From: Lagopus muta
Lineage: Eukaryota; Chordata; Aves; Galliformes; Phasianidae
Assembly: GCF_023343835.1 (NCBI RefSeq)
Contig: NC_064447.1
Location: 11,366,501-11,430,500, forward strand
DNA: 64,000 bases
Direction of reading: 5' to 3'
Part shown: positions 25,801 to 37,800 of the stretch, piece after piece
Layout of the letters: each line of letters starts with the position of its first letter
Numbering within the stretch: position 1 is the first letter of the stretch
Notes under the pieces: model-generated
What the model saw: the letters and a program-made list of their open reading frames with translations, nothing else
What the model was told of the DNA's origin: nothing
Databases searched by the model: none
Translations under genes and position numbers: made by a program

Positions 25801-26526
25801 CCTTTATCCTGGTCAGGTCATTAATGCCTCCCTGACCTGCAACACTGCGCGTTACTTCATCACCCTCATCTCCTCGGTCACCCCTCCAAGCAACCCTTGG
25901 GATTTCCCGTGCCCCTTTTTTGTCACCCGCTGCGGCGGCAGAGTTGCTTGGCTGCTGTTTGTTCCTAGGTTTCTGACCGCCTCTGTGTTTTGCTGTTCTC
26001 CCTGGAGATGTGCTGTCGTGGCCGCAGTCAAACACAGTGCCATGGCTTTGAAAGGGGGGATGGTAACATCTGAAAGTGAAGATGAACTCTTGCCTTTGTG
26101 CAAAGTCTAGAAGGGCAATGTGCTGCTGCGGCTCACAAAGGCAGAGGGGGAAGCTGAATTTTCTCACCCTCCCTCTCAGCTCATCGTTGACTCTCAAGGG
26201 AAACAGCCTTGCTCTTCCTTACCCTTTCAGGCAAGGATGACTTTCACTGGGGAATTTCATCCACTGCAGAAAGGCTTTTATGTGTCTCTGGGGGTTTTTG
26301 ACTAAACGCCTCAAAAATATAAAAAGAAAATATAAAATATAGAAAGAAATAAAAGAACAGTATATAATAATATACATACAATCCAACTATAATAACAATA
26401 TATCAGAACAGAAAAGCAATATAGAAAGGAGAACAACTGCTCTCTAGTGACTGAAGTTCCTAAGCCCATTTTTGCACTGGAGACCACTTCACACCACCAA
26501 TGGCTCTGCTCTGTCACTTATTTCAA
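22826..26526. other. Intergenic, no gene seen
   Basis: A pyrimidine-rich tract lies at about 24214-24262 and an A/T-rich low-complexity stretch at about 26316-26405. Overlapping open frames at 25310-25835 (158 codons on minus, 141 on plus) have no domain signature and are treated as chance. Confidence 0.5.
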
Positions 26527-26692
26527 GTGTTGGAATGCCCAGAGGAGTGGTGGAGCCACTGTCCCTGGAGGTGTTAAAGAATCATATGGTTGTGACACTG
26601 AGGGATATGGCTGGGTGTTGTGGTGGGGGTGGGTTGTCAGTTGGACTTGATCTTAGAGATCTCTTCCAGCCTTAAGGATTCTATGATTTTGG
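26527..26692 (+). mobile_element. CR1 LINE 3' end
   Basis: Sense-strand CR1 3' end: gttggaatgcccagaggag, ccctggaggtgttaaagaat, ggacttgatcttagagatct, ending in the CR1 8-mer tail type ggattctatgattt. Confidence 0.85.
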
Positions 26693-27089
26693 ACTGAGCA
26701 TCTTAAATGGAACACCTCTAGAATGAGCTCTTACTACTGACAATGCACACAAGCCAACTCCTTACATTCATTGGGGATATAATGAGGTTTCACACACACT
26801 GCAGCATCCAAATGGATCAGCTGTAAGGATGCTGCTGCCTATCTGCTGAGATTGGATGGGATAGCACCTAACCAGCATGATTAAATGGTCATTTCCTTAG
26901 CCATCCAGCAATGGTACACAGACACCACATACAGGAGAGCTTTGGAATGGATGTGCTTTCACTGACTGATGACAGCTGGATCCCCCAAATTTAGGCCTGG
27001 CTCCTGCATGTAAGAACAGGCATAGGAACAGAGCACAGGGCAGCCAGCATTCAACCCTGCAGGAACTGGCTCTGCTCGGCCTGTTCACA

Positions 27090-27220
27090 CCCTTAATGGG
27101 CAGCCTGGTCTAGTATTAAATGTGGAGGTTGGTGGCCTTGCCTGTGGCGGGGGGGGGGGGTTGGAGCTTCATGATCCTTGAGGTCCCTTCCAACCCTTGC
27201 CATTATGTGAGCCTGTGAGT
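27090..27220 (+). mobile_element. CR1 LINE 3' end
   Basis: Sense-strand CR1: gggcagcctggtctagtatt, aaatgtggaggttggtggcc, then ttcatgatccttgaggtccc and ttccaaccc. It contains a 12-G run at 27149-27160 where the CR1 consensus has a shorter G stretch. Confidence 0.85.
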
Positions 27221-28640
27221 TTTCATCCCTCAGGAATCCAAGCAGCATTGATTACACACAGTAGTGACTGGGACAGGTGCAAGTATCTCACCCAGCCCTG
27301 AACTACAACAGATTGGAAGCAGAACAGATCCGGCTGTGAAAGGGTGCTCTGGAGCAGGTGCATGAGAGATCATGGAAAGCACTTAGAACTCTGTGTGGAA
27401 CCAGCTGGTCTGCAGCATGGAGTAGGCACAGGAATCAGAGCTCTCTGCTCTCACAGGAAGACAAATGCCCAGCTGAGACAAGCAAGCCAGCACCTCCAGC
27501 AATTTGTCTTGAGATAACGTGGTGAAAAAAAACAAGCTGCAAAAGTTGGCTTCTGTATCCCTTATGTAGTGCTGATTTTTGAGGCAGAGATGCTTTGAAG
27601 ATTGCTCCTAAGGAATGAGGAACCCCCGCTAGGAGCAGTGATGGGACCACATCATTTCGTGGCCAAAAGCTTCTGAGACCTACAGGTAGATTCATCTGTA
27701 TACAGAGGACAGAGCAGAAGCAGAGACTGATTTCAATTTTATGTGAAAGAGGCAGTGAGCATTTTATTGTGATTAGCTTCTCATCAGCAGCTTGAAGGAG
27801 ACGGGACAGCACAGAGCATTATGTCCTCTAGAACATGAAACAAGGACAAAGGATAGGGAAGACTTCCCCGTCCTTAACAGCCAAAAGCAACATTTTTCTA
27901 CTAGACCAGGGCTGTCCAGGACATCTGAAGGCTCTCAGTGCTGCACCCTGTGCCATCATTAATTCAGTTAATTCTGTCCTACGGTGGCCTAATGCACGTC
28001 AGAGACTAAAAGGTGTCACAGTGGCAGTGCAGTAGATGTTGCCTGTACTGACAGTCACTAGTGCGAGAGACAGCTGTGTGCCTGGGGTGAAACAAGCAAA
28101 CAAGCAGCAAAACACGCAGGGCACTTCTCTCTCACTCCACAAAGCTCCAGTCATTAGGGGCAACTGCTTGTCTCTGGGCTCCTCCAGTTAACTCGTCTGC
28201 AATCTGAATCACGCATGAAATCCTAAGAAAATCTAAATAAATCAGTATCAGAAAATTTACGACAGACATTCATCCCTGCGAGGACATGACCACTTTAACA
28301 CTTGTCAGGGTCAGAGCACATAGCTGAGGAAATAGCCCTGGACAAATCTACATCCCCAGGAGAATAAAACCAGAAGATACACAGAGCTGCCCAGCAGGCA
28401 GTAGAAGCAGGAGCAATGGTAGCATTACTTAACTATGTGCTATTCGCTCTCCCTATCTTGATTTAAATTACACTGCCAGAAGAGACTGACAGTGTCTGGA
28501 ATCAAATTGCTGAGCAAAGTGCCTCTTCAGAGGGAGAGGAAAAAAAAACACCCAAATAACCTGAGCGCAAATGGTCTTGCAAAATGCCTATTGTGATCTG
28601 GGACAGCAGGATCTGAGGCCAAGGAATTTTCATTAGGATA
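27221..28640. other. Intergenic, no gene seen
   Basis: Sequence between the CR1 fragment and the end of the minus-strand CYP3A transcript. No repeat, exon or RNA gene was recognised. Confidence 0.5.
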
Positions 28641-28647
28641 ATGCTCT

Positions 28648-28653
28648 TTTAAT
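28648..28653 (-). terminator. Putative poly(A) signal ATTAAA of the - strand CYP3A gene
   Basis: Variant hexamer ATTAAA on the minus strand about 146 nt past the stop codon at 28799. No canonical AATAAA was seen nearer. The position is reasonable for a short 3' UTR. Confidence 0.45.
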
Positions 28654-28798
28654 TATGCCAGGCCAAACCCCTAATGCCCCATGTCAAAATGGGGATTTGC
28701 ATCACTAACATTTCAAGAGTGCACGCATCAATCTGCTGTCTCTTTTCCAGAGTTGGGCAGGGAAAGCACCATTGATTGAAAGTCTCTGAACAGCTCCT

Positions 28799-28894
28799 TC
28801 AGTTCTGCAGATCGCCATGGGCTCTGGGGACCATCTTCAAGACAATAGGCTTCTTTGGCTGCATGAAACCTTTTGTGTCCAGAACCAGGGGGAT
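28799..28894 (-). CDS. CYP3A: CYP3A (- gene) terminal exon 13
   Basis: 96 nt including the TGA at 28801-28799. It encodes [20 protein letters not shown] and [10 protein letters not shown]. It lies 2.1 kb beyond exon 12 and is not the frame of the longest ORF there. The [11 protein letters not shown] match to other CYP3A tails, the acceptor ctcaag and the phase-0 junction support it. Confidence 0.9.
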   Translation of the reverse strand: MPLVLDTKGFMQPKKPIVLKMVPRAHGDLQN

Positions 28895-31800
28895 CTTGAG
28901 GAAAAAAGAAACAAACAGCACACAGAAGTGCCATTCAAGATGGGCAAAAGGACTTTGACGTCATAGAAAACACCCCTCCAGCCCACACGCATCTCAGCCA
29001 CCCCTCGTCTGCAGTGCACCGCCTGGCTTTGCAGCTGTGTTTATTGCAGAGCTATCCTTGCTGTGCACATAAAACAGCTGTGAGCTGGGGGATAGCAGCC
29101 CTCAGCTCTTGAACCAAGTGGTTAGTGAATGCCAGCATCCACCTGGGGCTGTAAGAGGAGCTCAGCACACTACTGAAATGAGGCAAAAGCAGCCAGAATC
29201 CATCCAGGGAGCAGAAGCCAAAGAGGGGCACTGGTGCCATTTTGTTTAATGCCAAAATGTGTCACCACGAAGGGCAGCGAGGCTGTAATGGGAGTAGGAG
29301 GAGCAATAAGCTCTCTGGGAAGGAAGAAATGAAGAGAGATATTTGGGATCAGTCTAAAGGAACAAGTGTTACACAGAAAAGTGCTGAGCTCTGCTGGGGT
29401 AGAAATCTCACTATAACACTCTGGAAACTGGTGATGGAGGGAGGCAACTTGTAGGACATGCTGCTCATGCCCCAGCTGTTCTTCTCCCCATCAGGACAAA
29501 GACAGTGCTCCCCCAGCCCTACATGCTGCCCTAAAAGCCCCACATCCCAGTGAGCCTCAGGAAATCTCAGCAACATGGCTCTGAGCTCAAGGTACCATCA
29601 GTGGGGGTGTGAGGAGGCAGAGACATCCATACATATATTCCAAAAGGATGTTCTCGGGTGAATCTTTCCCTCCCCCTCTGATCCAACATACATGACACTT
29701 TCTGAAGATGAGCCTGAAAGAGCCCCATAAACCTATGGCCACCAATAATACAATACATATTTAACTTGCCTCCCTTTAATTAAAGGCAGTTATAAAAATA
29801 ATCAATTTTATGGATTGCAGAGGACTAGAAAAATGTCATTAGACTTGGGGGAGGGTGGATAGGTCACTGCATTGTTAATGGACTATTACAGTCTTTCACC
29901 TCCAGGTTAGCAGTTGAGTAGCAATCTGAACCTGCAGAGATTCCAGCCGAGCACTTGTGCCAAGTAATAATTCTATGAGTATTTTTGTTTCATGCAGCAA
30001 ACGTCCTTTGAATACACTTGTGCCCTCTCTGTTTCAATCTCCAAGCTCACTTAGTGAGCAAAACACATTAATGGCATGACCTTTGGTGGCAGGTGGTGCA
30101 GCAAAGCAGGTCAGGGCTGGGCACCCAGTGCTCACAGCTAGGAGCAGCAGTAGAAGGCTGTGAGCTGTCTGCATCACAGGGAGGTGCCATGTGTTCAGGA
30201 CATGTTGATGGGTAATTCCTAGCAGTCATCGCATTGCTTCAGCATTGAGCAGCTCTGTTCTGCACAGCTGTTCCCCTCAGCACAGTGTGGGAGCCCATGC
30301 AAACCCAAAAATGGGTGGGAAGGAGGGAACCTGCTCCTGCTTCACCTCTGCGTCCTTCAGCCTGCATAGCCTGAAAGCAGGAGAGGGCCACCACTTCAAA
30401 TTTAGCTCAGATCATGCTTGCTCAAAAACTGTTCCGCTTTAGAGGCTGCCTGGTGGCCCATAAGAGATGTGTTCTGCTGTCTCAGGGCCTCACTGCTGCT
30501 GGCCGTGTTTATGCTGCAAAACACAGCCCTGGAGCGGGCTGGGGAGGAGATCTGCTGTGCCTAAGCTGGGTCGGAACAGACCAGCAGGGCACAGCAGGCA
30601 GAAAGCACCCCAGTGCTTAATTGCACCCAAAGCAAAGCAGAACACTTCAGGGATTTGAGCCTGATGCATCCCACCAACATTTAATCTGCCTCTCTAGAGG
30701 CTGGGAAAAAAAAAAGCACCAGTAAGTTGTGCTGAAGCATTTAAAACAACTGTGAGCATTTAAATGCAGATATTCCCACACACCTCTCTAATCCTCAGTG
30801 AAATCTTCCTCCCTGGTCTCTGCGTGAAGCAGCAAAACCCAAACCCACAGACAAGCTTCAGTGGTCCTGAAGTTATAGGTATCTTGGGGATGAGAGGGAT
30901 TTAATGTGTAAGTGAGTCAGATCCCTACTTGTCCTGAGACGCAGACAAAAGAGAGCATGGAGGATCATCCCAGTGGGAACAGAGCACAGATAATGACACA
31001 TCATCCCGTATTCTCACCGGAGTGTCTTTGCAGGGTCTGAAAGAGAAGTTCTGCAGAAGGGCAACCACAGCCACTTTAACAACGAGGAGAGCAAATCTCA
31101 TTCCGATGCAGTTCCTGGGGCCGGCCCCAAATGGCAGGTAGGTGTAGGGGTCAATGTTCTCTCTGTTTTCTTTACTAAACCTGATTACAGAAAACATAAA
31201 TGAATAAGATTGGAAAGAACTGTCGTTCCGGGATATGTCAGCTTTCAGATTTGAAGCAATGAGGGGTCTGGGAAGGCAAAAGCTTTTTGTGATTCCATGC
31301 ATATGAAAAGAATGCAGCCAAGACCCTTTTTCCTGTCCCAGCAGACACCTTACTCCTCTGTTTTTATCCAGCTGTTTGGAGGTGGCCATGAATCTCCAGG
31401 TGCATCAGGTGAAGACCAGAAATATGCTAACGATTTCATAACTACTCTTTTCTCAGAGCTCCCTCTAAGCTGAGCCCAAATTTCAAACCCTGAAACGCAC
31501 AGGTCTACAGCTTCACGTCTTCCTTTTAGATCAAAGGACGGAGAGAACACAAAGACATCCCCCCCCGCGTGACTAAAGGGAGGGTTGCTTTTGAGACACG
31601 TCAGCCATTCCTCTCCTCATCATGAAAAACAGGGAAGAACAATCAGCTTCACAGAGGAATTCGCCACTGAGCATTTTAGTAATACTTCTTAGTGATCAGT
31701 TGGTTTTCATGTCAGAAAGCCTTTCACTCCCAGTGCTTGAGGTCTGGCCACGTTAAGTCAGCAGTGAAGTACCTCACTACTGAGACACCAACACAACCCT

Positions 31801-34800
31801 CTGATGAACTCCCAGTGAGGTAAGCCATTCCTGAAGAGTCCGTGCCCATCTGCCCTTTCCATTTGTCACCTGGTGTAAGGATTAAACTGCTGGAATAACT
31901 GAGGTGCAACATGCCCATTGCCAGAGTTCTCCCATTGGAGTGGCTCCTCCTGCAGCCAAGGCAGTGTTCCTGGGTCCTGGTGGTTTGTGGTGATCCCAGC
32001 AGGACCCATCTCCACCCCTAAGCTTTTCATGATGCCTCTGCCATGCTATGTCTCAAAAGCAAACAAATCTGCATACTGGAGTTAGCATCAAGGGCACAGA
32101 CTTCTGGACCAGCCCTCAGTGTCTTCTTGGCCAGCTAAAGATGTCCCAAGTCTGCCTTGGGCCGTTGCCTCATTTTTCAGGGGCTAACAGAGCCTCCTAT
32201 ACAGAAATTATTTCATAACTGGAGTTGAAAAATTAGGTTTTATCTCCTACCCATCTTTGCCCTTCCATTGCTGATTTGCATGGCGTTGTGCCAGTCACCC
32301 AATGGCTCTCGTTTTAATATCTCACCATAAACCCCTCAACGTTACAGCTGCTGGGAGCTGCTCTCACTGTCGCTTCCTTCAATGCAGTTAATTAAATTCC
32401 ATGCACAGTTTATGGATGTAGATCATAAAACTCCCCTCGCAGTAATGCTGGGACTAGATGTCAGACATTGATAAATGCCTAATTTAATGTTATAATCACG
32501 CATTCCCCGCTTTCTCTGCCATGTCCCCTGCCAGGAATCACGTTTAAACGTGCAGCTGTCCCCCACCTGGTCCTCACCTCTCAGGCCTGAATTCCTCTGG
32601 CTTGGGCCAGTATGCCGGGTCATGGTGAAGCACATAGATTGGGATCATGACCACCATGCCCTCTGGGATGGTCACCCCATTGAACTCCACTGTCTTCTTG
32701 CAGATCCGATCAATCCGCCCCCCAGCAGGGTACAGCCGCAGGGATTCATTCACCACCATGTCCAGGTAGTCCATCTGCATAACTGCATCGTATGTAGGAG
32801 CAGCCTGGGGATGTGGGGGAGAGGAAGGCTTGCAAAATGGCTGCAAACACGGGGCTTCAGCCCTGCAGGGTTTCCAAGGTGCAGGTGGGAATGACCCCAG
32901 CATCTCACCACTCACCTTGTTGGGAAAGTTTGCATCGATCTCATCCTGGAGTCGCTTCTGCACATCAGGGTGCATGGCCAGGTGATAGGAGATGTAGCTG
33001 AGGGTGGAGCTGGTGGTTTCATAACCAGCAAAGACAAAGGTAAGAGCCTGGGCCAGAATCTCCTCATCACTTAATGCTGAGAAGAGGCACAAAGACATGT
33101 AAGAAGCTGAAATCTACAGCACAAAAGTGATTAACCCTCAGGAATCCAAGATCCTACTTGTCATCCAGGTAATGCTGTTGATAACTACCTAATACTTGAT
33201 AGAGGACCTGTCCAGCTGACATGGACTGGCAGCCTCTGGCAACACGGTCAGCAGCCTGGCACTGGTGTGAAGCCAGAGAACCACTGTCAAGTTTGGCAGT
33301 CTTAGTTCGCTGTCTTTGAAAGCAGAATTAAACTGGTGAAGCTCAGCATAGCCTGATCCTCATCTAGAAAATCTGTTATCTCCTTGAAGCGTGCTTCCTG
33401 GGCAAAAAACAAAATATGGGCATGTGCTGGGAAAAAATAGAAGTGAAGAGATGCCAAGCAGCTCCTCTGGGCTCTGAGTTCAGCCAGACACTGCTGAGGG
33501 ATCAGTAGCCCTGTGGCAGCAGTAATAGAGATGGTACAGAATTCCACACTGGTACTGCAGCCAGGATGCAGGCTGCAGCGTGGGGCAACATCCAAATATC
33601 CTGTCCTTGCAGATCACAAGTTAACAAGCTTCCTGCCTAGATAGATGCTGATGAACTGGGCTTTGCCTTGGCTGATCCATTATTTTTCAAATCCAACAGT
33701 TTACCTAGGATGAGCAACAGAGGTGAGCTTGTAGATGAGGAAGGTGCATGCAACATATGGGCTTTGTGTGCTTTACAAAGCACAGCCAACATCACTGGCC
33801 TTCAGAGAGGACTTTGCTCTTTGTTGGATAAACAGCCCTTGGGATTTATCCTGGGAAATGAGATATAATAAAATACAACTCATATGCAATAAGCATTATT
33901 ATGGCCCTGCTATTGCAACCTTGAGACCCCCATAGAATAAAAGACTACAGTCTTCTCCCACATCCTCTCTTTAACTAGAACCATCTGCTCTCTGCTGAGA
34001 GGAGGACAGATCTCAAGACATACATTTGTACAAGCCCTTCTCCCCAGCAGACTTGGAGCCATCCTGTGAGCTCTGTGAGTCAATCATCAGCTGCAGGAAG
34101 TCCACTCGGTCCTGGGGAGGAACAGAGGCAGTCAGAGAAGACAGGGGAGGGAGGAACCAAATCTCATCCAGCGCAAGCTCTATGCTGAGGGGCCTGCTGC
34201 ACCCAGCCCCACAACTTCAGAGCACTTGGAGATTCAGACCAGATGACTGCATTGACTTTCCCCATGTGGAAGCCCAGGTAGAGCATGCTTCTGGCCCTCC
34301 CCACATTTAATGAGCTGGGAGCCACTACAGAGAGAAGGAAATAAATCCACCGTAGCTTCTGAAGACATGACCAGGTTCCACCTCTGCTCAGAACAGCACA
34401 GTGAAGAGAAAAGGCCACCTGGGTACTCACCATGTGGTACCCTTTTTCCCGTTCCTTCTTCATTTTCATGAAGAAGACATCAAAGAAGTCCATGACTTCA
34501 TTAGATAACAGCGTCACATTCATCTTTTCCAGCACTGGGATCATGAAGGGGAACAACACTAGAAGGTGAGAAAAGAACAACATGCATAGATTTAGAGCAA
34601 GGCTCCCTAAACTAACAGAAAGAAATGGGACAAATCCATACCCAACAAATTGCTTCTCCCTGCCTTCAGCTCTTTCAGTCTCCTGATCTCATAGCATGAT
34701 ATGCCCTCAGTTCTGCACTGAGTGCAGCTCTCTGTGGTATGAAGCACAAGTTCTTCATGGCAAACAGGATCTCTGCATGTATGAGGCTGCAGCAAAGACC

Positions 34801-37800
34801 CACAAGAGCTGCACAAAACTTGACTGTGATTTCCCTGGGGAAATACTTCTACAGACCTGCTGGGGTGAATCGGATTCTGCAAAGTGCTCCCCCCAAATAG
34901 CAAAGTGGACTCTGAGATAAGGGAGCTAAAAGGAAATGCAGGTGGTCACCACTTGTGACCAATTCAAGGCTTTATAAGATGAGGAGTGTCATACCTATGA
35001 ACATGAATAATGGGTTTAGGAAACTGAATTTGAGAAATTTCCTAATGTTGGTGACAAAGGGGTCATTGGGTTTGCTCATGGAGTCAACATCCACACTGAA
35101 AGAAGTGCTGGCCACCACATCCATGCTGTAGGCTCCAAAAATGCTGAGTAGAGAAGAAAAGAGAGTGAATGGGACGAGCCCAGAGTAGTGAATAACAGCC
35201 TGTCTAGGAGAAATCCCTGAGAGGGAAACTCTTTTAACCAAGAACTCAGTGCAAACTCCTAACACAGCAGCTCCTGTCCCAATTTGACCGTAGCCAGCAC
35301 TGTATTTTCCCAAAGTTCCCCCATTTGCATTCATCCCCCTGGTTTTTCTCAGTGTAAAAAACCTAGGCTATCGTTGGAAAGCACTGGACCATGGTACAGG
35401 TTAACCAAGATAGCATCCTGATTCTCATCGGTAAAAAGAGATTGTGAAAATGACAACAAAATCCACATCTATGATTTTCCAAAATGGCTTTCCAAATGGC
35501 TCCATGGCCACATTGAGTACAGACACGTTTGTGTCCACCCCACATGGTTACTTACTTCTTCATGTCCAAGAGCTCTTCGTTAGCCACTTTCTTCTCAATG
35601 TTTTTCACTAATTTTTCACCATAGCTCTCAATGATAGGGAACATCTGAAACGCAAAACAAAGCAGAAGAAATTGACTCCTTCATACCCTGTAAGCAAGGC
35701 TGGTCAACTCTTCATGGCCACCTGCAACTTGCCAAGCCACAGTGATCAAGTCTACAGCTTCTGGAGGAGAAAGGAGGAGGGTATGGGGAAGGTATTACTT
35801 CCAACCTCAGTCAGTGCTTTTCTTTACCTCTTTCAGCTTCCCGCTGGTAAATGTTGGGGACAACACAGTGCGAATCCTTTTCCACTGGTCATCCACAGCC
35901 ATGCTAACAGCTGACTCCAGTCTCCCACTCAGACCAAAGACCTGTAAAGGCAAAATTTTACAGCAAAAGGGACATGGTTATGCAGGGCAAAAGGCGAAGG
36001 TTCCCAGATCCCTTTAACAATATAGCAGTGGAAAAAAACAACAGCAACAACAAAAGCAAAAAGCCCACCACAACTAACAACAACAGTGGAGTGTTGACTT
36101 GGCCCCTGAATTCATAGCAGCTCTACCTCTACCAGCAAACAGGAATGGAAATGAAGGCGTAAGATGTGGACAGGACATCAATTCCACTGCAAACCTAGGC
36201 TGATGTCCCAGCCAGACTGGCCTCCCCACTGCTTCAGCAGAGTTTCATTGGCAATACTGTCAATAAATCAGGGCATGACAGAGAGCAGCTGCTTGCTGAA
36301 GGGCCCAGAGACTCGGAAGCAGAAGAAACTTTTCATTCCTTGGTGCATGCTCTCTGCACCCAAGAGGGAAGCACGGATACCCACCCTGCGATTGGTAAAA
36401 GTGCTATAGCACTCCTTCACCAAGATGGTTTTGATGAGCGCGGGGTCCAGAATAGCCATTATGGGCTGCCTGCCATCAAAAATCCTAAGCCAAGAGAAAG
36501 TCATGGTCAGTGCATTGCTCACAGTCACGCAGAGCAGAAGCAGTCTGCTGCTCTGTGCATGGATCTCTGCAGCCCGCAGGGTCCATGCAGCTGCGTCCCC
36601 TCTGACAAAGCAGCCAAGGAGATGAGAAACAGTTTTGTTATGCAGCAAAACAGGAGATGAGGGAAAAAAGGGCAGGGCCAAACACAGACAGCATGAGCAT
36701 TTCTAACCATCGACTGTGCTGTTGCAGAAGGATTTTCATAGCAGTGTGCATTCAGATAAAAGGCAGCTTTAGCAACTGGTGGCTGGAGTCAATAAACCCC
36801 CCCAAACAGCCTACCTGTGGGGGAAAGAGATCTCCCTGCATGGCCTATGAGGCAATGAGAGGGGGAAAAACTCATCTGTTTTTTCTATTTTCCAATCAAA
36901 AAACTTGAAAGCTGAATGGCAGGAGCCTCAAGCCACGGCCAAGGAAAGCTGCAATCTTCAAGAGGCTTGAGAACATTTCATCTTCCCAAAAATTGTGCTA
37001 GGTTTTCATAAAGCTCCTATGGATTTTGTGTGATGCTTTGGCTTGGGTTTAAGAGGTTCCCAAGAGAAGCATGCTGAGAGCTCTGTGCCTGCCTGCACAG
37101 AACCAGGGCAGAGCAGGGAGAGAAGGCTGAAAGGGAGCTCATGCCCTGGTGCTGGGGGAAGAGGGAGCAGGATGAAACGCACTGCAGCAGCCTGCAGCTC
37201 GCTTTCTGTTCCAGACAGACAGAAAAGTGGCTTCAAAGGCTCGAGGCTCAGTTTGACACCAGCAGCAGAGTTTTCTGGGCAGGCTGCGTGGTTGGGAAGT
37301 GATTGGTGCCTTCCTACACTAACGCATCTGGAGCTGAGAGATAAAGGCACGGCTGCGCTGATGTGCTGGGTGTTGGAGGATGGGGAGATCCTGGCCCTGA
37401 GGTCACTAACTCCACTATAGTGAGTTCTGAATGATCCCAGAGTAGGGAGGAGGAAAAAAAAAAAAAAAAAAAAAAGAAGATTATTCTCAAAGCTTATACA
37501 AGTGTAAGTCTCCAGAACTGGCTGCAATCATTCCAGCCCTGCACTGTACTGAAATCCCAGCAGGAGAACCCTGCAAAGATGGATGTAGACATTTCCAGGA
37601 GTGATCCTGGATGTTTCCCATGCCCCAGCTTGTCATTGCTGGCATTAAAGCACTGGGGACACAATGGCAATGTTCTATTTTGGGACAGAGAAGCATCCCA
37701 AACAGAAGATTTGCAGGGAATTTTGCTCTGCAAATGGTAACTCACCCCCAGATTTTACCATATTTTTCAAAGCACATCTGATCAAAATTCAGGATCCCCT

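Noticed and set aside
25310-25835. Overlapping 158- and 141-codon frames on opposite strands
   Set aside because: Overlapping long frames on both strands reflect local lack of stops; no homology or splice partner was recognised.
30925-31017. CYP3A reading frame continuing past the exon 12 donor
   Set aside because: The continuation does not resemble any CYP3A C-terminus; the GTGAGA donor at 31017 and the true last exon at 28894-28799 explain the gene.
37006-37527. 173-codon frame in CYP3A intron 3
   Set aside because: Begins with a poly-Phe run produced by the 22-A homopolymer and lies wholly in an intron.
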